Positions 24,642 through 33,572 of a DNA stretch of 64,000 nt are shown here, one piece after another. Made by a program: the position numbers and the translations under genes. Position 1 is the first letter of the stretch, and every line of letters starts with the position of its first letter. The notes below the pieces were generated by a model. The model did no database searches. It was not told the origin of the DNA and saw only the letters and a program-made list of their open reading frames with translations. Source of the DNA: JAHRAW01 sp965212085 (GTDB taxonomy: Bacteria > Pseudomonadota > Gammaproteobacteria > Arenicellales > Poriferihabitantaceae); assembly GCA_965212085.1 (NCBI GenBank), contig OZ243042.1:682001-746000 (forward strand), given 5' to 3'.

Positions 24642-25913
24642 ATGACTGAAATCCGCAACTACACCATGAACTTCGGCCCCCAGCACCCCGCCGCCCACGG
24701 CGTGTTGCGGGTCATTATGGAGATGGACGGCGAGGTCATCGAGCGCTGCGACCCGCACATCGGGCTGTTGCACCGCGCCACCGAAAAGCTCGCCGAGTCC
24801 AAGCCCTACAACCAGAGCATCGGCTATATGGACCGGCTGGATTATGTGTCGATGATGTGCAACGAACACGCCTTCGTGCTGGCCATTGAGAAAATGATCG
24901 GCGTTACGCCGCCAATCCGCGCGCAGTACATCCGCGTACTGTTCGACGAGGTCACGCGCATCCTCAACCACTGCCTGTGGCTCGGCGCGCACGCGCTGGA
25001 CGTCGGCGCGATGACGGTGTTTTTGTACTGCTTCCGCGAGCGCGAAGACCTGATGGACTGCTACGAGGCGGTCAGCGGCGCGCGCATGCACGCCACCTAC
25101 TACCGCCCCGGCGGCGTGTACCGCGACCTGCCCGACGCCATGCCCAAGTACGCCGTCACCCGCCGCCACGACCAAGCCGCGACCCGCAAGCGCAACCGCG
25201 ACCGCGAAGGCTCGCTGCTGGATTTCATTGAAGCCTTCACCGAGCGTTTTCCCGGCTACGTGGACGAATACGAAACCCTGCTCTCCGACAACCGCATCTG
25301 GAAGCAGCGCACCGTGGACATCGGCGTGGTGTCAAAGGAGCGCGCCATGGCGCTGGGGTTTTCCGGGCCGATGCTGCGCGGCTCCGGGGTGGAGTGGGAT
25401 TTGCGAAAGAAGCAGCCCTACGCGGTGTACGAGCAAATGGACTTTGATATTCCGGTGGGCGTCAACGGCGACTGCTACGACCGCTACCTGGTGCGCGTCG
25501 AGGAGATGCGCCAGTCCAACCGCATCATCCGCCAGTGCATCGAATGGCTGCGCGCAGATTCACAAAAAACCGGCGGCCCCGGCCCGGTGATGACCGACGA
25601 CGGCAAACTCGCGCCGCCGTCCCGTGAACAGATGAAGGGCGACATGGAATCCCTGATCCATCATTTCAAACTGTTCACCGAAGGCTACTGCCTGCCCGCC
25701 GGCGAAGCCTACGCCGCCATCGAACATCCCAAGGGCGAGTTCGGCATCTACCTGGTGTCCGACGGCGCCAACAAACCCTATCGCTGCAAAATCCGCGCCC
25801 CGGGGTTCGCCCACCTCGCCGCGCTCGACGAGATGTCCCGGGGCCACATGCTGGCCGACATGGTCGCCATCATCGGCTCCCAGGACATCGTCTTCGGGGA
25901 GATTGACCGGTGA
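24642..25913 (+). CDS. nuoD: NADH-quinone oxidoreductase subunit D
   Basis: A 423-residue peripheral subunit that forms the quinone-binding pocket together with NuoB. Family blocks are MNFGPQHPAAHGVLR, DPHIGLLHRATEKLAE, RIVLDEVTRILNHCLW-like (seen as FDEVTRILNHCLWLG), and near the C-terminus RCKIRAPGFAHLAALD and GSQDIVFGEIDR. The length is near the usual 400-420. Its stop overlaps the start region of nuoE. It follows the second foreign insertion and is itself intact. Confidence 0.97.
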   Translation: MTEIRNYTMNFGPQHPAAHGVLRVIMEMDGEVIERCDPHIGLLHRATEKLAESKPYNQSIGYMDRLDYVSMMCNEHAFVLAIEKMIGVTPPIRAQYIRVLFDEVTRILNHCLWLGAHALDVGAMTVFLYCFREREDLMDCYEAVSGARMHATYYRPGGVYRDLPDAMPKYAVTRRHDQAATRKRNRDREGSLLDFIEAFTERFPGYVDEYETLLSDNRIWKQRTVDIGVVSKERAMALGFSGPMLRGSGVEWDLRKKQPYAVYEQMDFDIPVGVNGDCYDRYLVRVEEMRQSNRIIRQCIEWLRADSQKTGGPGPVMTDDGKLAPPSREQMKGDMESLIHHFKLFTEGYCLPAGEAYAAIEHPKGEFGIYLVSDGANKPYRCKIRAPGFAHLAALDEMSRGHMLADMVAIIGSQDIVFGEIDR

Positions 25914-26419
25914 TGCCCTCCAAAACGGAAGTGAAAGCGGAAGCGAAGTTGTCGGATGCGTCCCGCGCCGAAATCGAACGGGAACTCGCCAAGTATCCCG
26001 CGGAGCGCCGCCAGTCGGCGCTCCTCGCGGCGTTGCGAATCGCCCAGGACGAACACAACTGGCTGAGCCCGGAACTCATCGAACGGGTCGCCGAAGTGAT
26101 CGGCGTGCCGCCGGTGCGCGCCTTTGAGGTGGCGACGTTTTATACGATGTACGACCTGAAGCCGGTGGGCCGGCACAAGATCAGCGTGTGTACCAACGTC
26201 TCCTGCATGCTGCGCGGCTCGGATGAAATCGTCGCGCACTTGCAACAAAAACTCGGCGTGCGCTTCGGCGAGACCACCGCCGACGGCAAGTTCACCCTCA
26301 AGGAAGCGGAATGCCTGGCGGCGTGCGCCGGCGCGCCGATGATGCAACTTGACCGCGACTATCACGAGAACCTGACCCCGGAACGCATTGACCGGATTCT
26401 GGACGCCACGGCCCCTTGA
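25913..26419 (+). CDS. nuoE: NADH-quinone oxidoreductase subunit E
   Basis: A 168-residue subunit with the N1a [2Fe-2S] cluster. The Cys ligands are visible in CTNVSCMLRGSDEI and, after about 35 residues, in ECLAACAGAPMM. The ATG start at 25913 overlaps the last base of the nuoD stop; a GTG one codon earlier is also in frame. The length is typical. Confidence 0.96.
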   Translation: MPSKTEVKAEAKLSDASRAEIERELAKYPAERRQSALLAALRIAQDEHNWLSPELIERVAEVIGVPPVRAFEVATFYTMYDLKPVGRHKISVCTNVSCMLRGSDEIVAHLQQKLGVRFGETTADGKFTLKEAECLAACAGAPMMQLDRDYHENLTPERIDRILDATAP

Positions 26420-26442
26420 CCATAAACAACCACCGACCACCG

Positions 26443-27774
26443 ATGGAAGAGACGACTTTCAACAGCATGCGCGTCTGCCACAACGTCTGCCTGCCCGACG
26501 AGCACGACAACTGCTGGACCCTGGCGGCGTACCGCAAAACCGGCGGCTATACCGCCCTCGAAAAAGTGTTGCGCGAACGCCTCGACCCGGCGGCGATCAT
26601 CGAGGTCGTGAAAACCTCCAACCTGCGCGGGCGCGGCGGCGCGGGCTTTCCGCCGGGCATCAAATGGAACTTCATGCCGCGCTCCGCGCCGGGGCAAAAA
26701 TACGTGGTGTGCAACTCCGACGAAGGCGAACCCGGCACCTGCAAAGACCGCGACATCCTGCGCTACAACCCCCACGCGCTCATTGAGGGAATGATCATCG
26801 GCGGCTACGCCATGGGCGCCACCGTGGGCTACAACTACATCCGCGGCGAGTTCCAGGAACCCTACGAGCGCATGGAGGCCGCCCTCGCCGAAGCCCGAGA
26901 CGCCGGTTTCCTCGGCAAAAACCTGTTCGGCTCCGGTTTTGATTTCAACCTGCACAACCACCTCGGCGCCGGCGCCTACATCTGCGGCGAGGAAACCGCG
27001 CTGCTCGAATCCCTCGAAGGCAAAAAGGGCGAACCGCGCTTCAAGCCGCCGTTCCCGGCGGCCTTCGGCCTGTACGGGAAACCCACCACCATCAACAACA
27101 CCGAATCCTTCGCCTCGGTTCCGGCGATCCTGCGCGCCAACGGCGCGTGGATGAAGGGCGAGTGGTTCCGCGACCTCGGCGTCGAAAACTCCGGCGGCGT
27201 CAAAATCTTTTCGGTCACCGGCCACGTCGAGAAGCCCGGCAACTTCGAGATCAAAATGGGCACGCCGTTCCGCGAATTGCTGGCCATGGCCGGCGGCGTG
27301 TGGAAGGGGCGGCAACTCAAAGCCGTGATACCCGGCGGCTCGTCGGTGCCGGTGCTGCCGGCGGAAATCATCATGGGCGCCAATATGGATTACGACTCCC
27401 TGCAAAAATGCGGCTCTGCGGTCGGCGCCGGCTCGGTGATCGTCATGGACGAGACCACCGACATGGTCGCGGTGCTGGAGCGGCTCGCGCGTTTTTACTT
27501 CGAGGAATCCTGCGGCCAATGTACGCCGTGCCGCGAGGGCACCGGCTGGCTGTACCGCATCCTGCGCCGCATCAACGCCGGCCACGGCGAACCGAAAGAC
27601 CTCGACACCCTGCTGGACGTCGCCAACCGCATCGAGGGGCGCACCATCTGCGCTTTGGGAGACGCCGCGGCGTGGCCGGTGCAGAGTTTTCTCAAGCACT
27701 TCCGCCACGAGTTTGAGGCGAAGATTCCGGCCCGGCACGATGACACCGCCGCACAAACCGCCGACGCCGCCTGA
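26443..27774 (+). CDS. nuoF: NADH-quinone oxidoreductase subunit F
   Basis: A 443-residue subunit that binds NADH, FMN and the N3 [4Fe-4S] cluster. Visible motifs are the nucleotide-binding GRGGAGFPPGIKW, the FMN region CNSDEGEPGTCKDRD, CGEETALLESLEGKKGEP and the cluster motif ESCGQCTPCREGTGW. The ATG at 26443 (MEETTFNS) was chosen; an in-frame TTG at 26416 overlaps the nuoE stop and is a possible alternative, and neither has a strong ribosome site. It is co-transcribed with nuoE and nuoG. Confidence 0.96.
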   Translation: MEETTFNSMRVCHNVCLPDEHDNCWTLAAYRKTGGYTALEKVLRERLDPAAIIEVVKTSNLRGRGGAGFPPGIKWNFMPRSAPGQKYVVCNSDEGEPGTCKDRDILRYNPHALIEGMIIGGYAMGATVGYNYIRGEFQEPYERMEAALAEARDAGFLGKNLFGSGFDFNLHNHLGAGAYICGEETALLESLEGKKGEPRFKPPFPAAFGLYGKPTTINNTESFASVPAILRANGAWMKGEWFRDLGVENSGGVKIFSVTGHVEKPGNFEIKMGTPFRELLAMAGGVWKGRQLKAVIPGGSSVPVLPAEIIMGANMDYDSLQKCGSAVGAGSVIVMDETTDMVAVLERLARFYFEESCGQCTPCREGTGWLYRILRRINAGHGEPKDLDTLLDVANRIEGRTICALGDAAAWPVQSFLKHFRHEFEAKIPARHDDTAAQTADAA

Positions 27775-27806
27775 GCACTGAGCACTGATTACTGAGCAAC
27801 CCGACC

Positions 27807-30296
27807 ATGGCCACCATCGAAATAGACGGACGGATCATCGAAGCCGAAGCCGGCGCCATGCTCATTGAGGCGAGCGACGCCGCGGGCATCTACATCCCGC
27901 GCTTTTGCTACCACGAAAAACTTTCCATCGCCGCCAACTGCCGCATGTGCCTGGTGGAGGTGGGCCACGCGCCCGCGCTGCCGGCGGGCCGGGATGCGGT
28001 GAAAATGTCCCCCAAGCCGATGCCGGCCTGCGCCACGCCGATTAGCGACGGCATGGTGGTGTCCACGCGCTCGAAACTGGCCCGGGAAGCCCAGCAGGGC
28101 ACCCTAGAGTTTTTGCTCATCAACCACCCCCTCGACTGCCCGGTTTGCGACCAGGGCGGCGAATGTCCGCTGCAGGATCAGGCCATGGGCTACGGCAACG
28201 ACGACTCGCGCTTCGTCGAGCGCAAGCGCGCGGTGCCGAGCCACGACATCGGGCCGCTGGTGGCCACCGAAATGACGCGCTGCATCCACTGCACCCGCTG
28301 CGTGCGCTTCGGCGAGGAGGTCGCCGGGGTCATGGAAATGGGCTTCCCCGGGCGCGGCGAATCGGCGTGGATCGGCACCTTCCTGAACCGCACCGTGGAC
28401 TCGGAAGTTTCCGGCAACATGATTGACCTGTGCCCGGTCGGCGCGCTCACCTCCAAGCCCTACCGCTTCGCCGCGCGCGCCTGGGAGTTGGAAAACCATC
28501 GCAGCGTCAGCCCCCACGACTGCGTCGGCGCCAACCTCAACGTCCAGACCCTGCGCGGCGTGGTCGAGCGGGTGCTGCCCGTGGACAACCCCGAAGTCAA
28601 CCAGTGCTGGCTGGCGGACCGCGACCGTTACAGCTACGAGGCGGTCAACAGCGAACAGCGGCTGGGCGCGCCGATGATCAAGGAGCGCGGCGCGTGGAAG
28701 GAAGTGGCCTGGGAAGCGGCGCTGGAATACGCCTGCGCCGGGCTGCGCGCGGCGATCGAAACCGGCGGCGGCGATGATCTCGGCGCGCTGGCCGGCAGCG
28801 CCTCAACCCTGGAAGAGTATTTCCTGCTGCAAAAACTGGTGCGCGCGCTGGGCGGCAACAACGTTGACCACCGCTTGCAGCAAAGCGATTTTCGCGACGA
28901 CGCGGTGGCCCCCGCCTTTCCGGCGTCGGAGTTGCCCATCAACGAATTCGACAACTTGCGGGCCGCGCTGCTGGTGGGCTCAAACATTCGCAAGGAACAG
29001 CCGCTGCTGGCGTTGCGGTTGCGCGCCGCGACCCGCAAAGCCAATAACGGCAGCGGCGGCGCCCGCATCAGCAGCATCAATCCCCTCGACTACCGGCAAA
29101 ATTTCGACGTGCAGACCGCCATCACCGCCGGCGCAGACCTGGCCGCGCACCTCGCCGGGGTGGCCGTGGAGGTTGCCAAAGCCGCCGGCGCAAAAACAGA
29201 AACGCTGCCCGGCGAGATCGAGCGATGGCTTGAATCATCAACCGCCGCCGTCCCGCCCCAACCCGGCATCGCCCAAAGCCTGCTGGAGGCGGGTGGCGAA
29301 GGTGAAGGCGAGGGCGCGGTAATCATCGGCGCACTCGCCCAGCAGCACCCGGACGCAAGCGCACTGAAAGGCATCGCCCAGTGGATTTGTGAGACCACCG
29401 GCTGCCGCCTCGTCATCCTGCCGCCGGGCAACAGCGCCGCGGCGTGGTGGGCCGGCTGCCTGCCCCATCGCGGGCCCGGCGGCGTGGCGGCGTCCGGCGC
29501 CGGACGCAACGCCGTGGCGATGTTTGCGCAGCCGCGCCGTGCGTATCTGCTGCTGGCCACCGATCCCGAACTGGATGGCATCAACGGCCGCGCCGCCCTT
29601 GCCGCGCTGAAAAGCGCCGGATTCGTGGTGTGCATCACCGCCTGCCGGAGCGAAGCGGCGGCACAATACGCCGACGTGCTGCTGCCGATGGCGGCCTTTA
29701 CCGAAACCGCCGGGCACTTCGTCAACTGCGAGGGCCGCGTGCAACGCGCCGAAGCCGCCGCCGCGCCCCACGGTGAGTCGCGCCCGGCGTGGAAAATCCT
29801 GCGCGTGCTGGGGAATTTTCTTGACTTGCCGGGGTTTGACTATGTGTCGCTTGCGGAGGTGAACGCCGATATTCCGCATCTCGACGGCGGCCCTTCGGCG
29901 CGGCTGAGTGCGTGGGAGATTCCGACTCCCCAAGTTCGCCAAGCCCCGCGCGCTGGTGGCAACGGCGGCAACGGCGAAGTGCAACGCCTCGCCGACCTGC
30001 CGATGTACCGCGGCGACCAAATCGTGCGCAACGCGCCGGCGCTGCAAAAAACCGCCGACAATCCGCCGCCGGCGGCGTGTATGAACCAGGCCCTGATCGC
30101 CCGCCTCGGGCTGACCGCCGGCGCGGAGGTGCTGGTGCAAAACGCCGGGCGCGCTGGGCAAGATGAACACGGCGTACGCTTGCCGCTGTGCGCCGATGAG
30201 CGCGTTCCCGCGGACTGCGTTTATGTGCCGGCGGGTTACGCGCAGACCGCCGCGCTCGGCGGGCATGGCCGGGTAACGCTGGAGAAGGCGCGATGA
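27807..30296 (+). CDS. nuoG: NADH-quinone oxidoreductase subunit G
   Basis: An 829-residue iron-sulfur subunit. The N-terminal domain carries RFCYHEKLSIAANCRMCLVEV ([2Fe-2S]), then CPVCDQGGECPLQDQAM and CIHCTRCVRFGEEVAG ([4Fe-4S]), and CPVGALTSKPYRF. A molybdopterin-oxidoreductase-like region follows, with RLGAPMIKERGAWKEV at its start; as usual for NuoG it needs no molybdenum cofactor. The C-terminal third is Ala/Gly-rich and divergent. Its stop overlaps the nuoH start (ATGA). Confidence 0.95.
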   Translation: MATIEIDGRIIEAEAGAMLIEASDAAGIYIPRFCYHEKLSIAANCRMCLVEVGHAPALPAGRDAVKMSPKPMPACATPISDGMVVSTRSKLAREAQQGTLEFLLINHPLDCPVCDQGGECPLQDQAMGYGNDDSRFVERKRAVPSHDIGPLVATEMTRCIHCTRCVRFGEEVAGVMEMGFPGRGESAWIGTFLNRTVDSEVSGNMIDLCPVGALTSKPYRFAARAWELENHRSVSPHDCVGANLNVQTLRGVVERVLPVDNPEVNQCWLADRDRYSYEAVNSEQRLGAPMIKERGAWKEVAWEAALEYACAGLRAAIETGGGDDLGALAGSASTLEEYFLLQKLVRALGGNNVDHRLQQSDFRDDAVAPAFPASELPINEFDNLRAALLVGSNIRKEQPLLALRLRAATRKANNGSGGARISSINPLDYRQNFDVQTAITAGADLAAHLAGVAVEVAKAAGAKTETLPGEIERWLESSTAAVPPQPGIAQSLLEAGGEGEGEGAVIIGALAQQHPDASALKGIAQWICETTGCRLVILPPGNSAAAWWAGCLPHRGPGGVAASGAGRNAVAMFAQPRRAYLLLATDPELDGINGRAALAALKSAGFVVCITACRSEAAAQYADVLLPMAAFTETAGHFVNCEGRVQRAEAAAAPHGESRPAWKILRVLGNFLDLPGFDYVSLAEVNADIPHLDGGPSARLSAWEIPTPQVRQAPRAGGNGGNGEVQRLADLPMYRGDQIVRNAPALQKTADNPPPAACMNQALIARLGLTAGAEVLVQNAGRAGQDEHGVRLPLCADERVPADCVYVPAGYAQTAALGGHGRVTLEKAR

Positions 30297-31339
30297 GAGA
30301 GCAGTTTTTCTGGCTGACTTCGTGGCTGCCCCACGGCCTGCAGATTACCTTGTGGGTGCTGGCCAAGATCGTGGCGATCCTGGCGCCGCTGATGCTGTGC
30401 GTCGCGTATTTCACCTTTGCCGAGCGCAAGTTGATCGGCTATATGCAGATCCGGGTCGGCCCCAACCGGGTCGGGCCCAGGGGCTGGCTGCAGCCGATCG
30501 CCGATGCGCTCAAACTGCTGATGAAGGAAATCATCATCCCCAGCCGCGCCAACAAGACCCTGTTCCTGATCGCGCCGGTGCTGTCCATCACCCCGGCGCT
30601 GGCGGCGTGGGCGGTGGTTCCGTTCAGCGACCAACTGGTGCTGGCCGACATTGACGCCGGTTTGTTGTACATCCTGGCGCTGACCTCCATGGGGGTGTAC
30701 GGCGTGATCGTGGCCGGCTGGGCGTCCAACTCGAAATACGCCTTCCTCGGGGCGATGCGCTCGGCGGCGCAGATCGTCGCCTACGAAATCGCCATGGGCT
30801 TTGCCCTGGTCGGCGTGCTGATGGTAGCCGGCAGCCTCAACCTGCGCGAGATCGTGCTCCACCAGTCCGGCAGCGCGCTACACTGGTACTGGCTGCCGCT
30901 ACTGCCGCTGCTGCTGGTGTACTTCATCTCCGGGGTCGCCGAGACCAACCGCTCGCCGTTCGACGTCGCCGAAGGGGAATCGGAAATCGTCGCCGGCTTC
31001 CACGTCGAATATTCCGGCATGGCCTTCGCGGTGTTCTTTCTCGCAGAATACGCCAACATGATCCTGATCGCGGCGCTCACGGTGATCCTGTTCTTCGGCG
31101 GCTGGCTGCCGCCGGTGGAGGTGGCGCCGTTCACCTGGATTCCGCCGGTGATGTGGTTCGGCATCAAAACTTCGCTGGTGGCCTTTCTTTTTCTGTGGTT
31201 CCGGGCCACGTTCCCCCGCTACCGCTACGACCAGATCATGCGCCTCGGCTGGAAAGTGCTGATCCCGATTACCCTGGTGTGGATCGTGGTGATCGGCGTG
31301 GGTAAATTCTACACGCCGTTCGGCGCTTTCTTCGCCTAG
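30293..31339 (+). CDS. nuoH: NADH-quinone oxidoreductase subunit H
   Basis: A 348-residue membrane subunit with about eight transmembrane helices, linking the peripheral arm to the membrane arm and lining the quinone channel. Conserved blocks are FAERKLIGYMQIRVGPNRVG, AAQIVAYEIAMG, ETNRSPFDVAEGESEIVAGF, EYSGMAFAVFFLAEY and RYRYDQIMRLGWK. Translation is probably coupled to nuoG. Confidence 0.97.
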   Translation: MREQFFWLTSWLPHGLQITLWVLAKIVAILAPLMLCVAYFTFAERKLIGYMQIRVGPNRVGPRGWLQPIADALKLLMKEIIIPSRANKTLFLIAPVLSITPALAAWAVVPFSDQLVLADIDAGLLYILALTSMGVYGVIVAGWASNSKYAFLGAMRSAAQIVAYEIAMGFALVGVLMVAGSLNLREIVLHQSGSALHWYWLPLLPLLLVYFISGVAETNRSPFDVAEGESEIVAGFHVEYSGMAFAVFFLAEYANMILIAALTVILFFGGWLPPVEVAPFTWIPPVMWFGIKTSLVAFLFLWFRATFPRYRYDQIMRLGWKVLIPITLVWIVVIGVGKFYTPFGAFFA

Positions 31340-31368
31340 GCCGGCAACGCAAACCGCAGGAGACCGAC

Positions 31369-31860
31369 ATGCGCTTTGACCTCAAACAACTTTACAAGAC
31401 CTTCACGCTCAAGGAGCTGCGGCACGGAATGGGCGTCACCGGGCGGCGCCTGTTCAGCCGCAAAATCACCATCATGTACCCCCAGGAAAAAACCCCGAAG
31501 TCGCCGCGCTTTCGCGGGCTGCACGCGCTGCGCCGCTACGCCAACGGCGAAGAACGCTGCATCGCCTGCAAACTGTGCGAAGCGGTGTGCCCGGCGCTGG
31601 CCATCACCATCGACTCCGAAGAACGCGCCGACGGCACGCGCCGCACCACGCGCTACGACATTGACCTGTTCAAGTGCGTGTACTGCGGCTTCTGCGAAGA
31701 AGCCTGCCCGGTGGACTCCATCGTCATGACCGACATCCACGAATTCCATATGGAAGACCCCGAAGAGCGCATCATCGACAAACAGCGCCTGCTGGAAATC
31801 GGCGACCAATACGAAGCGGAAATCGCCGCGGCGCGCAAGCAGGACGCGCCTTACCGCTGA
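31369..31860 (+). CDS. nuoI: NADH-quinone oxidoreductase subunit I
   Basis: A 163-residue ferredoxin-like subunit with clusters N6a and N6b. Both CxxCxxCxxxCP motifs are present: CIACKLCEAVCPALAI and CVYCGFCEEACPVDSI. The N-terminal amphipathic helix and the length fit the family. A third foreign insertion begins 24 bases after its stop, where nuoJ would be expected. Confidence 0.97.
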   Translation: MRFDLKQLYKTFTLKELRHGMGVTGRRLFSRKITIMYPQEKTPKSPRFRGLHALRRYANGEERCIACKLCEAVCPALAITIDSEERADGTRRTTRYDIDLFKCVYCGFCEEACPVDSIVMTDIHEFHMEDPEERIIDKQRLLEIGDQYEAEIAAARKQDAPYR

Positions 31861-31884
31861 GCATCGGACAGGTGGAGTAACGCG

Positions 31885-32892
31885 ATGAAAAAAACCGACC
31901 GCATCCGCGCTAAATCCGGCGCGCCACGCAACCGCACTTTGCGTTGCAATGATGACGAAGCCGCCGAACTCGGCGCGCAACTGGTAACGCTGGCCGCGCC
32001 GGCCAAGCCCTCCGACCTCAAAGAGAAGATCATCCATCAGGATATTTTCGAGGCGGCGGCGTATCTGCCGCCCGCATTTGTTGACTTGCTGTTTCTCGAC
32101 CCGCCGTACAACTTGACCAAGAATTACCACGGGCAACTATTTGTGGAAAAAGAAAAAAACCAATATGCCGCGTGGTTTGAACGAATGTTGTTGTCCGTGC
32201 GGCACACATTAAAGCCGACGGCATCCGTGTATGTATGCGCCGACTGGAGAACGTCCATTATCGTTGCTCCCATACTGGAAAAATATTTTCAAGTGAAAAA
32301 TCGCATCACTTGGGAGCGGGAAAAAGGGCGCGGCGCAAAGTCCAACTGGAAAAACAACATTGAGGATATTTGGTTTTGCACGGTGGGGAAGGAATATCTT
32401 TTTGATGTGGATGCGGTTAAACTGAAAAGAAAGGTTGTCGCGCCGTACCGCCAAAACGGGTATCCCAAGGACTGGCAGGAAGAGGCGCACGGCAACTACC
32501 GCCTTACGCATCCATCGAACGTTTGGACTGATATTTCCATTCCATTCTGGTCGATGCCGGAAAATACCGACCACCCGACGCAAAAGCCGGAAAAGTTGCT
32601 GGCCAAAATAATACTGGCCAGCAGCAAACCGGACGGCATGGTTTTTGATCCTTTTGCGGGCAGCGGCACGACCGCGGTGACGGCGAAAAAACTGCGCCGT
32701 AATTTTGTGTGCGTGGAAATGAACAATGAATACTGCTGTTGGGGGCAAAAGCGGTTGCTGCGGGCGTCGGCGGGCGACGCCATACAAGGCTATGCGGACA
32801 ATGTTTTCTGGGAAAGAAATACTTTCGGCGGGCAACTTAAAAACAAGAACAAAAGCAAGAACAAAACGCCGGAACAGAGGACCTTGTTATGA
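31885..32892 (+). CDS. DNA methyltransferase (beta class) of a type II R-M pair inserted in nuo
   Basis: A 335-residue site-specific DNA methyltransferase. The catalytic DPPY is at 72-75 (FLDPPYNLTKNY) and the AdoMet motif FAGSGTT at 257-263, in the beta-class order; HPTQKPEKLL before it is typical. It probably methylates adenine N6 or cytosine N4; the target is unknown. The start has a GGTGGAG ribosome site. The first 150 bases are as GC-rich as the host, while the rest is markedly AT-richer, a mosaic look. It overlaps the next gene by ATGA, as expected for a coupled methylase-endonuclease pair. Confidence 0.9.
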   Translation: MKKTDRIRAKSGAPRNRTLRCNDDEAAELGAQLVTLAAPAKPSDLKEKIIHQDIFEAAAYLPPAFVDLLFLDPPYNLTKNYHGQLFVEKEKNQYAAWFERMLLSVRHTLKPTASVYVCADWRTSIIVAPILEKYFQVKNRITWEREKGRGAKSNWKNNIEDIWFCTVGKEYLFDVDAVKLKRKVVAPYRQNGYPKDWQEEAHGNYRLTHPSNVWTDISIPFWSMPENTDHPTQKPEKLLAKIILASSKPDGMVFDPFAGSGTTAVTAKKLRRNFVCVEMNNEYCCWGQKRLLRASAGDAIQGYADNVFWERNTFGGQLKNKNKSKNKTPEQRTLL

Positions 32893-33557
32893 AGTCATCT
32901 TTTTTCTACGGTGACCGTTGCGCAAAAGCGGCGGCTAAAATAAAAACCGCGATAAACGCCGCGCCGAACTTCCTGTCCGCGCTGACCGCATCCAGCCCGC
33001 GCGCCGTCGGTGATGCGGTTGAATCATTGGTGGGGGAAAATTTCGAGAGCGCGGTCGGCTCGTGGTGCGCGGAATATTCGTCTACATTCGCACGCCGGGC
33101 GATGGCTGATCTGGCATTCAAAGACAAGAAGGGGTTTTATTGTATTGTCGATGTAAAAACGCACCGACAGGAAACAAAGTTCAACATGCCGGCGCTTGTA
33201 TCTGTCGAGCGATTGGCTCGTTTTTATGAAGACGACATGAATATCTTTTCCATTCTCATGGTTAAATATGAAATTACAGACACGCGGATACATGCGGCCG
33301 AAGTGCTTTTCTGTCCGATAGAATTTCTCGATTGGAATTGCCTTGCCGTGGGAGCACTTGGCTGGGGCCAGATACAAATAGCAAATTCCAATAATATTAT
33401 TGTCGATAATAAATGTTCCAGAAAAACATGGATGCTTGATTTATGCGATGCGGTGTTAGATTTTTACCCGAAAGAAATTTTAAAGATTAAAAGCAGGATA
33501 CAAAAATTTGACGAAGTTAAATCTTACTGGCAGAACAAACCGGATAGTTGGATTTAA
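32889..33557 (+). CDS. Putative type II restriction endonuclease (PD-(D/E)xK)
   Basis: A 222-residue protein that starts on the overlapping ATGA of the methyltransferase gene. MADLAFKDKKGFYCIVDVKTH gives the nuclease triad D74, D88 and K90, and E45 in a preceding helix may complete it. The spacing and the DVKT strand resemble HincII/EcoRV-like enzymes, which cut blunt inside palindromes, but the rest is too divergent to assign a family with certainty. The partner methylase immediately upstream is the main support for the call. Composition is clearly AT-rich, and 15 bases after its stop nuoJ begins. Confidence 0.72.
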   Translation: MKSSFFYGDRCAKAAAKIKTAINAAPNFLSALTASSPRAVGDAVESLVGENFESAVGSWCAEYSSTFARRAMADLAFKDKKGFYCIVDVKTHRQETKFNMPALVSVERLARFYEDDMNIFSILMVKYEITDTRIHAAEVLFCPIEFLDWNCLAVGALGWGQIQIANSNNIIVDNKCSRKTWMLDLCDAVLDFYPKEILKIKSRIQKFDEVKSYWQNKPDSWI

Positions 33558-33572
33558 TACAGAGATACCCCA

